From Rana temporaria (lineage: Eukaryota; Chordata; Amphibia; Anura; Ranidae), in contig NC_053494.1 of NCBI RefSeq assembly GCF_905171775.1, forward strand, positions 162,844,101-162,908,100: a stretch of 64,000 nt of DNA, read 5' to 3'. Positions 1-11,649 of the stretch are shown here, in pieces; position 1 is the stretch's first letter, and every line of letters starts with the position of its first letter. The position numbers and the translations under genes were made by a program. Below the pieces are notes generated by a model. It saw nothing but the letters and a program-made list of their open reading frames with translations. It did not search any database and had not been told where the DNA came from.

Positions 1-2059
1 GTTTGGTGTGCTCTTGTACCTTTAAAGGAGGGGTGGCTTCCCTTCAGTTCACCTGCCCCTGTCTATCCATTAAAATGCATGTGCCTCCACTGTGGGGACG
101 CTCATTGTTTAGTGTTAGGACCACAGATATTGCAGGGTGCCTTGGCGCGGCTCTGTGGCTCACGCATGCGTTTGCAAATGCGTGCGGACTGAACCCCTGT
201 TTTTAACGCATACTTTAGACAGGTTAATTGGTTTTCTGCAAGCTGGTCGGTAAGTAGGCTTGGTCTTTCCCTGGGCATTCCCCAGGTTTTTGTTGTTATC
301 TGCTTTAGCCTTCCAATGCTACTTACTGTTATGGCCAGCTATAGACGGGGGCAGTGGACATGTTTATGCTTCACCTGTGGTGTTTATATTGGTCCATCAG
401 TGCACCAACACCTTTGCAGCCATTGTGCTATATGCTGGGTGTTTGGTGTGCTCTTGTACCTTTAAAGGAGGGGTGGCTTCCCTTCAGTTCACCTGCCCCT
501 GTCTATCCATTAAAATGCATGTGCCTCCACTGTGGGGACGCTCATTGTTTAGTGTTAGGACCACAGATATTGCAGGGTGCCTTGGCGCGGCTCTGTGGCT
601 CACGCATGCGTTTGCAAATGCGTGCGGACTGAACCCCTGTTTTTAACGCATACTTTAGACAGGTTAATTGGTTTTCTGCAAGCTGGTCGGTAAGTAGGCT
701 TGGTCTTTCCCTGGGCATTCCCCAGGTTTTTGTTGTTATCTGCTTTAGCCTTCCAATGCTACTTACTGTTATGGCCAGCTATAGACGGGGGCAGTGGACA
801 TGTTTATGCTTCACCTGTGGTGTTTATATTGGTCCATCAGTGCACCAACACCTTTGCAGCCATTGTGCTATATGCTGGGTGTTTGGTGTGCTCTTGTACC
901 TTTAAAGGAGGGGTGGCTTCCCTTCAGTTCACCTGCCCCTGTCTATCCATTAAAATGCATGTGCCTCCACTGTGGGGACGCTCATTGTTTAGTGTTAGGA
1001 CCACAGATATTGCAGGGTGCCTTGGCGCGGCTCTGTGGCTCACGCATGCGTTTGCAAATGCGTGCGGACTGAACCCCTGTTTTTAACGCATACTTTAGAC
1101 AGGTTAATTGGTTTTCTGCAAGCTGGTCGGTAAGTAGGCTTGGTCTTTCCCTGGGCATTCCCCAGGTTTTTGTTGTTATCTGCTTTAGCCTTCCAATGCT
1201 ACTTACTGTTATGGCCAGCTATAGACGGGGGCAGTGGACATGTTTATGCTTCACCTGTGGTGTTTATATTGGTCCATCAGTGCACCAACACCTTTGCAGC
1301 CATTGTGCTATATGCTGGGTGTTTGGTGTGCTCTTGTACCTTTAAAGGAGGGGTGGCTTCCCTTCAGTTCACCTGCCCCTGTCTATCCATTAAAATGCAT
1401 GTGCCTCCACTGTGGGGACGCTCATTGTTTAGTGTTAGGACCACAGATATTGCAGGGTGCCTTGGCGCGGCTCTGTGGCTCACGCATGCGTTTGCAAATG
1501 CGTGCGGACTGAACCCCTGTTTTTAACGCATACTTTAGACAGGTTAATTGGTTTTCTGCAAGCTGGTCGGTAAGTAGGCTTGGTCTTTCCCTGGGCATTC
1601 CCCAGGTTTTTGTTGTTATCTGCTTTAGCCTTCCAATGCTACTTACTGTTATGGCCAGCTATAGACGGGGGCAGTGGACATGTTTATGCTTCACCTGTGG
1701 TGTTTATATTGGTCCATCAGTGCACCAACACCTTTGCAGCCATTGTGCTATATGCTGGGTGTTTGGTGTGCTCTTGTACCTTTAAAGGAGGGGTGGCTTC
1801 CCTTCAGTTCACCTGCCCCTGTCTATCCATTAAAATGCATGTGCCTCCACTGTGGGGACGCTCATTGTTTAGTGTTAGGACCACAGATATTGCAGGGTGC
1901 CTTGGCGCGGCTCTGTGGCTCACGCATGCGTTTGCAAATGCGTGCGGACTGAACCCCTGTTTTTAACGCATACTTTAGACAGGTTAATTGGTTTTCTGCA
2001 AGCTGGTCGGTAAGTAGGCTTGGTCTTTCCCTGGGCATTCCCCAGGTTTTTGTTGTTAT
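1..2059. repeat. 440-bp tandem satellite, 4.68 copies
   Basis: The same 440-bp unit starts at 1, 441, 881, 1321 and 1761 and breaks off at 2059. The long frames inside the four full copies translate identically, so the array is very homogeneous and was probably amplified or converted recently. The array runs off the left edge, so its true size is unknown. The period is not a multiple of three, so the 128-residue frame found in each unit cannot form a repeat protein. I do not recognise the unit as a 5S or rDNA spacer. Confidence 0.95.
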
Positions 2060-2480
2060 GGAGAATGATTGAACCCTGCCTTCTCGTTGGAATGCAGCTC
2101 ACTTGAAAATCCTCGTTTGGATTCGTTGTTCCTGGAACCCCTGTTGGGTCATGGTTGGTGGTGCACTTCCCGTTGGAAGTCATTCAGAGGTCGACCGGCC
2201 GGCCGGTCTTCACTCCAAGGACGCGCTTCGATCCTCCTTCTGGTACCATTCTTATGTAGAGACCATCGCATCAAGAAAGAGGAGGAACATTCACAGACAG
2301 CCCCTTTTATGGGGTCACTGTTAGGGGCGTGGTTAGAGGATTATATGGACTACTGAGGGGGTAGTCTGTTTTAAAAAAGTTTTTTACATTAAGTTATTAG
2401 AAATGTATTCTGCTGTGAGCATTAATAAAGGAAGATCAATGCACAAGATACTCGCCTCCTGTCATCATATAATCAATATT
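2060..2480 (+). other. Retroelement-end-like segment with polyadenylation signal
   Basis: The satellite stops abruptly and is followed by about 420 bp with a GC-rich patch (CGGCCGGCCGG near 2200), a purine-rich stretch, and AATAAA at 2424-2429 followed by a short terminal block. This resembles the 3' end of a retrotransposon, possibly DIRS/Ngaro or LTR type, and the satellite may be an internal tandem repeat of that element. No coding domain supports the assignment. Confidence 0.3.
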
Positions 2481-2817
2481 TTCCGTCACAAGCTAGGAAA
2501 ATCTCGAATTACCTTTTATTATACCCTTTCTCTATAAATCTGTCAATGAGCATGTTGGTTTGAGCCATGAAATCTTCCTCACCTGCACAGTTCACTTCTG
2601 AATCTCCAGGATCTCTGGAGTGTGGCTTCTCTAGATTGGTGCTTACTGTTTCCCAGGGTGAAATTGAATGACAGCACTATTAAACCTTTGATCATCAAGG
2701 TCTAACTAAATTGCACCAAAAGGATTTCTGGGTTTGATGATCAGCAGTTCCAGAGTTATAAAGATAATTGAGGCTAAGGTTGGCCATACAGTAGTAGAGT
2801 TTAGTTCTAAATATATA
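2481..2817. other. No recognised feature
   Basis: AT-rich sequence with short open frames only. I see no repeat, RNA gene or coding signal here. Confidence 0.5.
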
Positions 2818-3337
2818 GGGCCAGATCCACGTAGCGCATTGTAATTTTCGGCAGGCGTAGCGTATCGTAGTAACGCTACGCCGCCGCAACTTTGAGAGGC
2901 AAGTGCTGTATTCACAAAGCACTTCCCTCTAAAGTTACGGCGGCATAGCGTAAACCTGCCGGTGTAAGGGCAGGGAATTCAAATGATAAAGATGTGGGCG
3001 TGTTTTATGTTACTGACGTTTTTTCTGAACGTCGCATGCGCCGTCCGTGGGGGTATCCGCCGGGAAAAAGCCTTACGGAAACGACGTAAAAAAATGCGCC
3101 GGCCGGACGTACGTTTGTGGATTGGCATATCTAGCTAATTTGCATACTCAACGCAGAAATCGACGGAAGCGCCACCTAGCGGCCAGCGTAAATATGCACC
3201 TTAGATCCGACGGCGTACTAAGACGTACGCCAGTCGGATCTAGCCCAGCTCCAGGCGTATCTTGTTTTGTGGATACAAAACAAAGATACGCCGGAGCAAC
3301 CTAGAAGTTACGTGGCGTATCAATACGGATCTGGCCC
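2818..3337. mobile_element. Harbinger-like MITE (GGGCCAGATCC ends)
   Basis: Inverted ends GGGCCAGATCC / GGATCTGGCCC enclose a 520-bp GC-rich, CpG-rich body with no transposase. The flanks carry ATA on both sides (2815-2817 and 3338-3340), consistent with a 3-bp target duplication. The CGTA/ACGC-rich style matches the other Harbinger-type MITEs of this window (5,468-6,174 and 57,656-58,390). Confidence 0.7.
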
Positions 3338-3576
3338 ATAGTTTCAAGAATGTTTGTTCGATTTTCTAATCGTTAGTGGGATCAATTCGGTGTTCACTTC
3401 CAACCGCAGAGATGAGAAAATTAGAAAGAGCAGGATGGAAAATGTTTTGCAAGCGAACAAATTTCTAACAGTGGATGTGGTTTTATTCATGGAAGACAAT
3501 TTATTGCACATCAAATGTTGAAGTACTCTTGAATAACATTCGTCAAGTCATTGAATGCGCTAAGAATTTTCATAAA
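3338..3576. other. No recognised feature
   Basis: Intergenic AT-rich sequence without repeat or coding signal that I can support. Confidence 0.5.
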
Positions 3577-3959
3577 GCCTGATGGACCGTTTTCATTGGT
3601 TAACTGATGAAGCTGACTGATGGTCCGTAGTGCCTACACACCATCGGTTAAAAAACCGATCGTGTCAGAACGCGGTGATGTAAAACACACCGACGTGCAG
3701 AAAAAATGAAGTTCAATGCTTCCAAGCATGCGTCGACTTGATTCTGAGCATGCGTGGATTTTTAACCGATGGTTGTGCCTACTAACGATCGTTTTTTTTC
3801 TATCGGTTATGAATCCATCGGTTAAATTTAAAACAAGTTGGCTTTTTTTAAACTGACGGATAAATAACCGATGGCGCCCACACACGATCGGTTTGGACCG
3901 ATGAAAACGGTCCATCAAACCGTTATCATCACTTTAACAGATCGTGTGTACGCAGCCTT
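3577..3959. repeat. Fold-back MITE (ACACACGATCGG type)
   Basis: The block GATGGACCGTTTTCAT near the left end recurs inverted as ATGAAAACGGTCCATC near 3900, and CGATCGGTT-type motifs recur in both orientations. The right end, CGTGTGTACGCAGCCTTA, is of the same style as other elements with ACACACGA ends in this window (19,344-19,904; 61,248-61,741). It carries no transposase. Boundaries are approximate. Confidence 0.55.
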
Positions 3960-4082
3960 AGAATCATATGTACATTAGTTTGAAAATCTACTAGTGTATG
4001 GCTAGCTTTAGGGTGATTGCCAGCACTATAAGACCCTTTGGGAAAGATTTCTTTAAAATGATATTCAAAATATTAAATTCAA

Positions 4083-4575
4083 AATCTAACAACCCGCCCC
4101 TAGCTACATCACTAACCTAGTCTCAAAATACCAACCTACTCGTTCCCTTCATTCCTTCCAAGACTTCCTGCTCTCTAGTTCCCTCATCACCTCCTCCCAT
4201 ACTTGCCTCCAGGACTTTTCCCGAGCCTTTCCTATCCTATGGAACTCCCTACCCCAATCTGTCTGGCTATCTCCTACTCTGTTTGCTTTTAGATGATCCC
4301 TGAAAACCAATCTCTTCAGAGAAGCCTATTCTGCCTTCACCTAATAACTGTCCTTTAATTTTCTTCATCAGATCATCCCCCCACAGTTATTACCTTTTGT
4401 ATCACTCCACCCCCTCTCTAACATTGTAAGCTCTTACGAGCAGGGCTCTGATTCCTCCTTTTTGAAATTGTATTGTAACTTTACTGTCTGCCCTCATGTT
4501 GTAAACGCTGCGCAAACCGTTGGCGCTATATAAATCCTGTATAATAATAATAATATTAATAATATTAATAATAAT
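4083..4575 (+). mobile_element. L2/CR1-like LINE, 3' end fragment
   Basis: The sequence encodes the end of a LINE reverse-transcriptase protein: a tract reading like RLQDFSRAFPILWNSLP, then a 3' UTR with TTGTAAGCTCTTACGAGCAG and GCGCTATATAAATCCTGTAT, ending in an (AAT/ATA)n tail at about 4541-4580. The same 3' tail recurs at 44,400-44,535 and, inverted, at 16,079-16,140. It is heavily 5'-truncated and inactive. Confidence 0.8.
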
Positions 4576-4659
4576 AATATACTAAAACTGGAGCACTCTG
4601 GTGCAGCTGTGCATGGTAGCCAATCAGTTTCTAACTTCAGCTTGTTCAATTAGGCTTTG

Positions 4660-4985
4660 ACAATAAGCCCTGGTTCACATTGATGCTAATTTGAAATCGC
4701 ACTACTACACTTAAACTAGCACGATTTCAAAGTAGCAAGGTCGGTGTGATTTCAGGTGCTACTTGACAGACATCTGTGTGGCTTCATACACAGATGTCTA
4801 TTGAAGTCGCACCTGAAATTGGCAAAAGTAGTGCAGGAACTACTTTTGCAAATCGGTGCGGCTCCGCAAAATCTGTATCGCACTGATTGAAACAGTGCCA
4901 TTGCCGCCAATAGGCTGCAACTTGTCAATGCGATTCAATCTCTCAAATCGCGTGACAAATCGCTCCAATGTGAACCTAGGCCTGT
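4660..4985. repeat. Fold-back MITE (GGTTCACATTG ends)
   Basis: Inverted ends CCTGGTTCACATTG / CCAATGTGAACCTAGG and internal blocks such as GATTTCA(A/G) in both orientations give a hairpin-like non-coding element. An apparent relative, partly degraded, lies at 42,355-42,500. Confidence 0.55.
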
Positions 4986-5467
4986 AAGCTGGTTTCTATG
5001 CAGAGCTTCACCAAATTTTACACCCACCAGTTTTAATAAATCTCCCTCTTTATATTTGAACGGTCCAGTTTAATCTGGGAGTCTCTGTCCTATCAAAAAG
5101 GTTAAAGTGAAGCACAATATTGTATGTGGACAGCATGGAGAGATGTATTAGGTTTTATATTCTACAAGAATATCGATGCCAAGCAGGTTATGTGTGCTTT
5201 GGGCCTATATTTTCATTTTTTTTCAATATTTCTGCATATTTTTTAAAAACAAGTCCTGATCATTAGAATAAGAAAAAATATTTACAAGAACACTATGCAT
5301 TATATTAAACCCCCCTGCCACTGCTCCCCAACCATTATCACCATTTGCAAAAATCAGAGTCAGTAATTGCTTTGTATTACACAGTAAAGTAAACTGTCAA
5401 AATACAGCCACTTCTGTGTAAAATGACACTTACAGATAATCTGCAAGTGACACTGAGAAAATACAAT
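4986..5467. other. No recognised feature
   Basis: AT-rich spacer. I see no coding or repeat signal that can be supported. Confidence 0.5.
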
Positions 5468-6174
5468 GGGGTAGATTCAGGAAGCAATTACGCCTGCGTA
5501 TCCATAGATACGCAGCGTAATTGCTAAGTAGCGCCGGCGTATCGACTTTCTGTATTCAGAAAGCTCGATACGCCGACTGTAGCCTAAGATACCACTGGCA
5601 TAAGGCTCTTATGCCGTCGTATCTTAGGCTGCATTCTGACGCTGGCCGCTAGGTGGCGTTCCCGTAGTTGTCAGCGTAGAGTATGCAAATTGCATACTCA
5701 CGCCGATTCACAAACGTACGCGCGCCCGGCGGTCGTGTTTTACGCCGTTTGCGTTCGTCGCTTTCGTCGTAAGGCTGCTCCTGCTATTAGGAGGCGCAGC
5801 CAATGGTAAGTATACACGTCGTTCCCGCGTCGCGATTTTCGAAATTTACGTCGTTTGCGTAAGTGAATTGTGAATGGCGCTGGACGCCATTTACATTCAC
5901 GTCATTTACCGCAATGCACGTCGGGAAATTTTCCCGACGGAGCATGCGCAGTACGTTCGGCGCGGGAACACGCCTAATTTAAATGATCCACGCCCCCTAC
6001 GGGATCATTTAAATTACGCTTGCTTACGCCGGGCCCCTTTTACGAAACGCTGCCGCAAATTACAGAGCAAATGCTTCGTGAATGAAGCGTAGCTCCAGTA
6101 ATTTACGGAGGCGTAGCGTAAAACCGGTACGCTGCGCCTCCGTAGCAGTGCGCTCCCCTACCTGAATCTACCCC
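5468..6174. mobile_element. Harbinger MITE with the autonomous element's ends
   Basis: Ends GGGGTAGATTCAGG / CCTGAATCTACCCC are identical to those of the transposase-bearing Harbinger at 12,380-15,738, and AAT lies on both flanks (5465-5467 and 6175-6177) as a 3-bp duplication. The 707-bp interior is rich in TACGC/GCGTA motifs and has no transposase. The matching ends make that family a plausible source of its transposase. Confidence 0.85.
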
Positions 6175-6178
6175 AATT

Positions 6179-6729
6179 AGGTAGATTCACAAAGAGTTAG
6201 GCCGGCTTATCTACGCCGGCGTTTGTTTAAGCGTATGCTCAAACAGAGATACGCTTAAACAAAGCTAAGATAGGACGGCTTGCGCCGTTCTATCTTAGCT
6301 TGCAATGAGGTGGAATAACAATGTTAAAGTATGGCCGCCGTTCCCGCCGTGAGGTTCAAATTTTTTACGTCGTTTGCGTAAGTCGTCCGCGAATCGGGAG
6401 TTACGTCGTTTACGTCCGCGTCAAAATCAATAGGCCCGTACGGCGTACTTAGCCACAATGCGCCCTGGGAAATGTAGGTGCCCGGCGCATGTGCAGTAAG
6501 AAAAAACGTCAAAAAACATGAGGTCAAGCCTCATTAGCATTAAACACGCCACCCCCCAACCCATTTGAATTAGGCGCCCTTACGCCCGCCGTGTTTACAC
6601 TACGCCACCCTAAGTAAGGAGGTAAGTGCTTTCTGAATCATGTACTTTCCTCTCTTACTTAAGGCGGCGTAGTGTAAACACGCTAGGCTACGCCGACCTA
6701 TTTTTAGGCGCCCCTACCTGAATCTACCC
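6179..6729. mobile_element. Harbinger-like MITE, GGTAGATTCA ends
   Basis: Begins with TAGGTAGATTCACAAAG and ends with CCTGAATCTACCC, almost touching the previous MITE. It is the same subfamily as 57,656-58,390 in opposite orientation: both carry AGAGTTAGGCCGGCTTATCT-like and GCGTATGCTCAAACAGAG-like blocks. No coding capacity. Confidence 0.75.
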
Positions 6730-6890
6730 AAATGAATCCATGTGATGTATAGATCAACTATTGTCAATTGATCTGCATATGACATTTTGACTACATGTTT
6801 TAAATACTACATTTTTTAAATGCAATTAATTCCTATTTAATAACATATTAAACCGCATTTAACCCCAATCAGCCCTAATAAACCGCTTAA

Positions 6891-7841
6891 CCACTTAAGG
6901 ACCGCCTAACGTCGATATACGTCAGCAGAATGGCACGGCTGGGCACAGGCACGTACATGTACATCGCCTTTAAGTGCCCAGCCGCGGGTCGCACGCACCG
7001 CCGGCGTGCGCACGCGACCTGGTCTGAAGCTCTGTGACCGCGGCCACGGGACCCGCGGACCTGACCGCCGCCGGTGACCCGCGATTGATCACAGGAGCTG
7101 AAGAACGGGGAGAGGTGTGTGTAAACACACCTTCCCCGTTCTTCACAGTGGCAGTGTCATTGATCGTCTGTTCCCTGATATAGAAAAAGACGATCAATGA
7201 TGTCACACGTCCAGCCCCTCCCCCCTACAGTTAGAAACACATATGAGGTCACACTTAACACAGCGCCCCCTAGTGGTTAACTCCTAAACTGCAATTGTAA
7301 TTTTCACAGTAATCAATGCATTTTTATGGCACTTTTTGCTCCCAAAAATGTGTCAAAATTGTCCGATGTGTCTGCCATAATGTCGCAGTCATGAAAAAAA
7401 TCGCTGATCGCCGCCATTAGTAGTAAAAAAAAAAAAAAATTATAAAAATGCAATAAAACTATCCCCTATTTTGTAAACGCTATAAATTTTGCGCAAAGCA
7501 ATCATTAAGCGCTTATTGCGATTTTTTTTACCAAAAATAGGTAGAAGAATGCGTATCGGCCTAAAAGTATTTTTATATATTTTTGGGGGATATTTATTAT
7601 AGCAAAAAGTAAAAAATATTGAATTTTTTTCAACATTGTCGCTCTATTTTTGTTTATAGCGCAAAAAAAAAACGCAGAGGTGATCAAATACCACCAAAAA
7701 AAAAGCTCTATTTGTGGGAAAAAAAGGACGCCAATTTTGTTTGGGAGACACGTTGCACGACCGCGCAATTGTCAGTTAAAGCGACGCAGTGCCGAATCGC
7801 AAAAAGGGGCAAGGTCCTTAACCTGCATATTGGTCCGGGTC
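6891..7841 (-). mobile_element. TTAA-flanked family A element (truncated copy)
   Basis: Starts with CCACTTAAG directly after a TTAA (6887-6890), with the GC-rich end first, so it is inverted relative to the full copy at 59,422-60,382. The family core is present: the tract with GCGCAAAAAAAAAACGCAGA and the pair ATTATGGC / GCCATAAT. The far end is cut by the next element at a second TTAA (7842-7845). There is no transposase. TTAA targets and CC...GG ends suggest piggyBac-type mobilisation, which is inference. Confidence 0.7.
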
Positions 7842-7845
7842 TTAA

Positions 7846-8160
7846 AGCGGAGGTTCACCCTAATAACATCTATATCTGACCAACTTCCTTATACTTGTAA
7901 CAAGTACAGTCCGTAATTTTTTTTTAGGCTGTACGTACCTTGTAATCTATCTTTGCAACCCGGCCTCCGGGTAGTTCTTCCCGCGGACGAGTCACGGCAT
8001 TTCCAAAAGGAGCCGAACGTGGAGAGCTGTGAGTCCGCGCAGGCGCCGTATAGAAAGTTTTGCAATAAGCAATCTCGGCTCCGTGTACTCAGAGCGGAGA
8101 TCAGTGTCATGTGACAGAGAGCCCATCCCCCCTACAGTTAGAAACACAAGGCAGGGAACA
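7846..8160. mobile_element. AGCGGAGGTTCACC-type element, partial
   Basis: The end AGCGGAGGTTCACCC follows TTAA and matches the end of the fold-back at 61,899-62,433. The interior contains a GC-rich block (7960-8110), but the opposite end is not visible; the next family A copy begins instead. Confidence 0.45.
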
Positions 8161-8502
8161 TTTAACCCCTACAGCGCCACCTAGTGGTTAACCCCTTCAC
8201 TGCCAGTGTCATTTTCACAGTAACCAGTGCATTTTTATAGCACTGATCGCTGTGAATTTGACAATGGTGCCAAAAATGTGTCAAAAGTGTCCAATGTGTC
8301 CGCCATAATGTCGCAGTCACAAAAAAAAAATCACAGATCTCCGCCATTACTAGTAAAAAAATAAAATAATAATAAAAATGCCATAAAACTATCCCCTATT
8401 TTGTAAACACTATAACATTTGCGCAAACCAATCAATAAACGCTTATTGCGATTTTTTTTACCAAGACTATGTATAAGAATACGTATCGGCCTAAACTGAG
8501 GA

Positions 8503-8547
<45 letters not shown>

Positions 8548-8738
8548 GGGATATTTTTGTTTATAGCGCAAAAAAATTAAACCTCAGAGGTGATCAAATA
8601 CCACCAAAAGAAAGCTCTATGTGTGGGGAAAAAAAAGACATCAATTTTGTTTGGAAGCCACGTCGCACGACCGCGCAGTGCCGAATCGCAAAAAGTGGCC
8701 TGGTCTTTGACCACCCAAATGGTCCGGAGCTGAAGTGG
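8161..8738 (-). mobile_element. TTAA-flanked family A element, second copy
   Basis: Repeats the family core in the same orientation as 6,891-7,841 and ends in GCTGAAGTGG followed by TTAA (8739-8742). A (TA)n microsatellite of about 34 bp sits at 8507-8542. It is probably a fragment of one original insertion split or duplicated around 7,846-8,160. Confidence 0.65.
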
Positions 8739-8742
8739 TTAA

Positions 8743-9430
8743 GTCCATTTTCCCCTTCTCCCATTTGCTACAAGTGTAATATTCTGCTGATTACATTTTT
8801 TCATCTCTATTTATCTTACCACTTTTTTTTTTTTCATTTGTTTTGTTTGTTACTTTTTCAGTGTCAAAAAAACGTTTTCATTCGTAAATAGCGTTGTCAT
8901 ACTTTGTACCAGAAACATAATTTTAGTGTGTTATGGTACATAGAGCATAAAATGTATTTAAAATAGAGGTACTTTAAAAAAAAAAGCTAACACTGGTTAG
9001 AACAGTAAAAAATGCCTATTTTCATTTTTTATTTAATTTGTCTTATTGAGGATAGATATGGCCAAAAGACAGCCTAGATTAAAAAAATGCATGTATTACT
9101 TGGTTACCTTAATGACAACGTTAGAGAGCAAACAAACCTATAATGGAAATGTAAAAATTGCTTTGGCCCCACAGGTATGTATGAGATTTAAATTTTATTA
9201 CATTTTTTATTTAAAAAATTTTGCGCTAAAGATCTATTTTGTGTGTCACCTGGCATCATCCAGCTCATTTGCTTTGGGCCTAGTCACCCCCTGGGACGCA
9301 GTCTAGATACTCAGGTTTACAAAAAAAAAACTGAGCTCTTTAAACAAAATTCTCCTAATAAGATAAGCAGGAATTATCCTTTGAAGGTAATTTGTCTCCT
9401 TTGTCCATGAGTTGTGGGGTTTATTGTTCT
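8743..9430. other. No recognised feature
   Basis: AT-rich spacer with homopolymer runs. The open frames are low-complexity and none resembles a known protein. Confidence 0.5.
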
Positions 9431-9545
9431 TATTGTCTCTTGTTTCCATTTATTATTGTGATTTTGCGTTGTCTTTGCCAAATGTAACTATATCTTATTA
9501 ATTTACCTGTGGGATTAATAAAGTGTTCTGAATCTGAGTCTTACA
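9431..9545 (+). repeat. LINE 3'-tail-like fragment
   Basis: The block CTGTGGGATTAATAAAGTG, followed by TTCTGAATCTGAGT, resembles LINE 3' tails that end in short TCTGAA repeats (Rex1/L2 style). Only the tail is recognisable. Confidence 0.35.
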
Positions 9546-9907
9546 GAAAATCTATATATACACTTGTACTAGAGTCAAAATATAAATTAAAGTTAGCATT
9601 ATATATTATATACCTATATAAGACCAAAGGTTCACACACTTCCCCCTTGTTCTTTAAATGTAACATTCTGCTTTAATGACTTTCTATCACACTGTGCAGT
9701 TTTAGGCGGGTGTAAAAAAAAATGGTAAATTGAGACTGCTTTCAGAAGTAGAAGTGATAATAGTTTATCTTTATCAGTTAACAAAATGGAAAGTAAATGA
9801 ACAGAAGAGAAATCCAAATCAAATCATTATCTGGTGTGACCACCCTTTGCCTTCAAAACAGCATCAGTTCTTTTAGGTACAGTTGCACACTTTTCAGGAC
9901 TTCTTGT

Positions 9908-10110
9908 TCTTCTTTATGCTGAAGATAGTTCAATGACATTGGCTCTATGTTTGGGGTTGTTCTCCTGCTGCAGAATAAATTTGGGGCGAATCACACGTCT
10001 CCCTGATGGGATGGCATGATGGATAAGTATCTGCCTATATTTCTCAGCATTGAGAACACCATTTGATAACTTTACAAGATAAAAAACTGTAGGATGTTTA
10101 AAGCCCAAAT
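9908..10110 (-). pseudogene. Tc1-like transposase C-terminal fragment (left arm)
   Basis: The minus strand encodes residues typical of the end of a DD34E Tc1 transposase: NGVLNAEKYRQILIHHAIPS, then a QQ(E)N(N)PKH-type block corresponding to the QQDNDPKH region around the second catalytic Asp. The Asp is replaced (QQENNPKH), so the copy is dead. About 65 residues remain of a protein usually near 340. Confidence 0.75.
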
Positions 10111-10681
10111 TTGGTAAAAAAAAAAAGAAAAATAATTAGCACAAGGTAGATATTACTATTAATCTGATGAGTCCCCTGTGCTTCTGGGTCATGCTTTCCC
10201 TGGAATCTTCATTTTCCAACACCCCAGCTCATTGTAGTGCAGGGGGGTTAATAGACTTGAGGGAGCTATTACCAGCTCTCATCAAAGTGCCAACTATGCC
10301 TGCTTTTTCTGCCCAGCTCAAAAATTCATAGAAGCTGTACAACAGGGAGTTGTGATAGGCATTCATCAAGAGTGCTCGACTATGCTTGACCTTTCCATCC
10401 AATTCCTCCATTCATACTGTAGAAGCCGGTACTACATAATGAAACGTGATCTATGAACCGAGAGCCTTTTAATTATCCATCCACCTCCAATCATATATCA
10501 GGATTTATTCAGAGACACTGTTGTAAAGCTTCTATGAATGGTGGAGTTGGGCAGAAAAAGCAGGCATAGTTGGCACTTCGATGAGAGCTGGTAAAAGCTC
10601 CCTTAAGTCTATTAACCCCCCCCCCCGCACTACAATGAGCTGGGGGGTGTTGGAAAATTAAGATCTATTTTTTTACTAAAT

Positions 10682-10939
10682 TTGGGCTTTAAACATCCTA
10701 CAGTTTTTTATCTTGTCAAGTCATCAAATGGTGTCCTCAATGCTGAGAAATACAGGCAGATACTTATCCATCATGCCATAGCATCAGGGAGACGTGTGAT
10801 TCGCCCCAAATTCATTCTGCAGCAGGAGAACGACCACAAACATAGAGCCAATGAAATTAAGAACTATCTTCAGCGTAAAGAAGAACAAGGAGCCCTGAAA
10901 AGTGTGCAAGTGCACCTAGAAGTACTGATGCTGTTTTGA
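10682..10939 (+). pseudogene. Tc1-like transposase C-terminal fragment (right arm)
   Basis: Inverted duplicate of 9,908-10,110. It shows the same NGVLNAEKYRQILIHHAI block and a QQENDHKH motif in place of QQDNDPKH, then about 25 further residues that include KNYLQRKEEQGAL. The start codon here is incidental. This is a fragment, not a gene. Confidence 0.75.
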
Positions 10940-10974
10940 AGGCAAAGGGTGGGCACACCAGTGTTTAAAGTATT

Positions 10975-11640
10975 CCGGAGTATGTCGATGTATCCTCTGT
11001 AAGAGGCCTGGGATATAGGATCTAATGATGTTCAAAAAGCCAAATCTACCAGGAAGCTAGCTTCCCTACCAAACATCAACCGGTAGGGGGAATATCCAGT
11101 AGAGGAGTAATTTGCTATGCTAATGTCAGTGTGCACCACTGCAGCAATGTGATCTCCCCAATGTTGTTTCTTCTCCAAAGGGATCTTTCCTAACATATTC
11201 AACAGAGTACGGTTGAAACATTCAGGTTGTGGGTTTCTTTATACTCAAGAGCTCAAATAGTCTTCGGATTAGCTTACTCTCAAAATCCTAACCTTGATCT
11301 GAGTGTAGACGCTGAGGCAGTCCATAGTGAATGAAGAACTTCTCTACTAGTGTCTTTGGTACAGTACCGGTTTGTTGTTCCCTAGTGGGGAAGATCTGAG
11401 CATAACGAGTAAAATGATTTGTCACAACCAGGACATTATTCCGTCCACTCAAGTCAGATTCCAAGCACAAAAAATCAATGCACATGCTCATTGGGGCTGC
11501 CGGCATGGTAAAGTCTTTCTCTGGATGCATCTGATGCAAGAGCAGCAAGAGCAGCAGTAACTTTCCACTTCAGCCCTCATAGACGGCCAATAAAATCGAT
11601 CTCTGACTAATTTAAAGATCCTATCTGGACCTAAGTGACG
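10975..11640 (-). pseudogene. Ty3/gypsy integrase fragment
   Basis: At 11,288-11,548 the minus strand encodes an integrase catalytic-core piece: DFLCLESDLSGRNNVLVVTN, an HFTRYAQIFPTR block and GLPQRLHSDQG, with the second catalytic Asp in SDQG. Continuing to about 10,990 in shifted frames are pieces like TGYSPY and MFGREAS, typical of the region after the catalytic Glu. Frames are broken. This copy is of a different gypsy lineage from the one at 18.2-23.5 kb. Confidence 0.8.
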
Positions 11641-11649
11641 ATGGTCATC

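Larger units (their letters stand above)
9832..10955. mobile_element. Inverted pair of Tc1-like fragments (fold-back)
   Basis: The left arm (about 9832-10330) and right arm (about 10540-10955) are inverted copies: each holds the same piece of a Tc1-like transposase, the same AAGCCCAAATTTGGT-type junction and the same block ending in CACTACAATGAGCTGGGG. The loop is about 200 bp. The arms have drifted, including a C-run expansion at 10617-10626. Neither outer TIR is obvious. Confidence 0.7.

Noticed and set aside
260..1966. Repeated 128- and 92-residue open frames in each satellite unit
   Set aside because: They are identical because the DNA is a tandem repeat; the period is not a multiple of three and no promoter or known domain is present.
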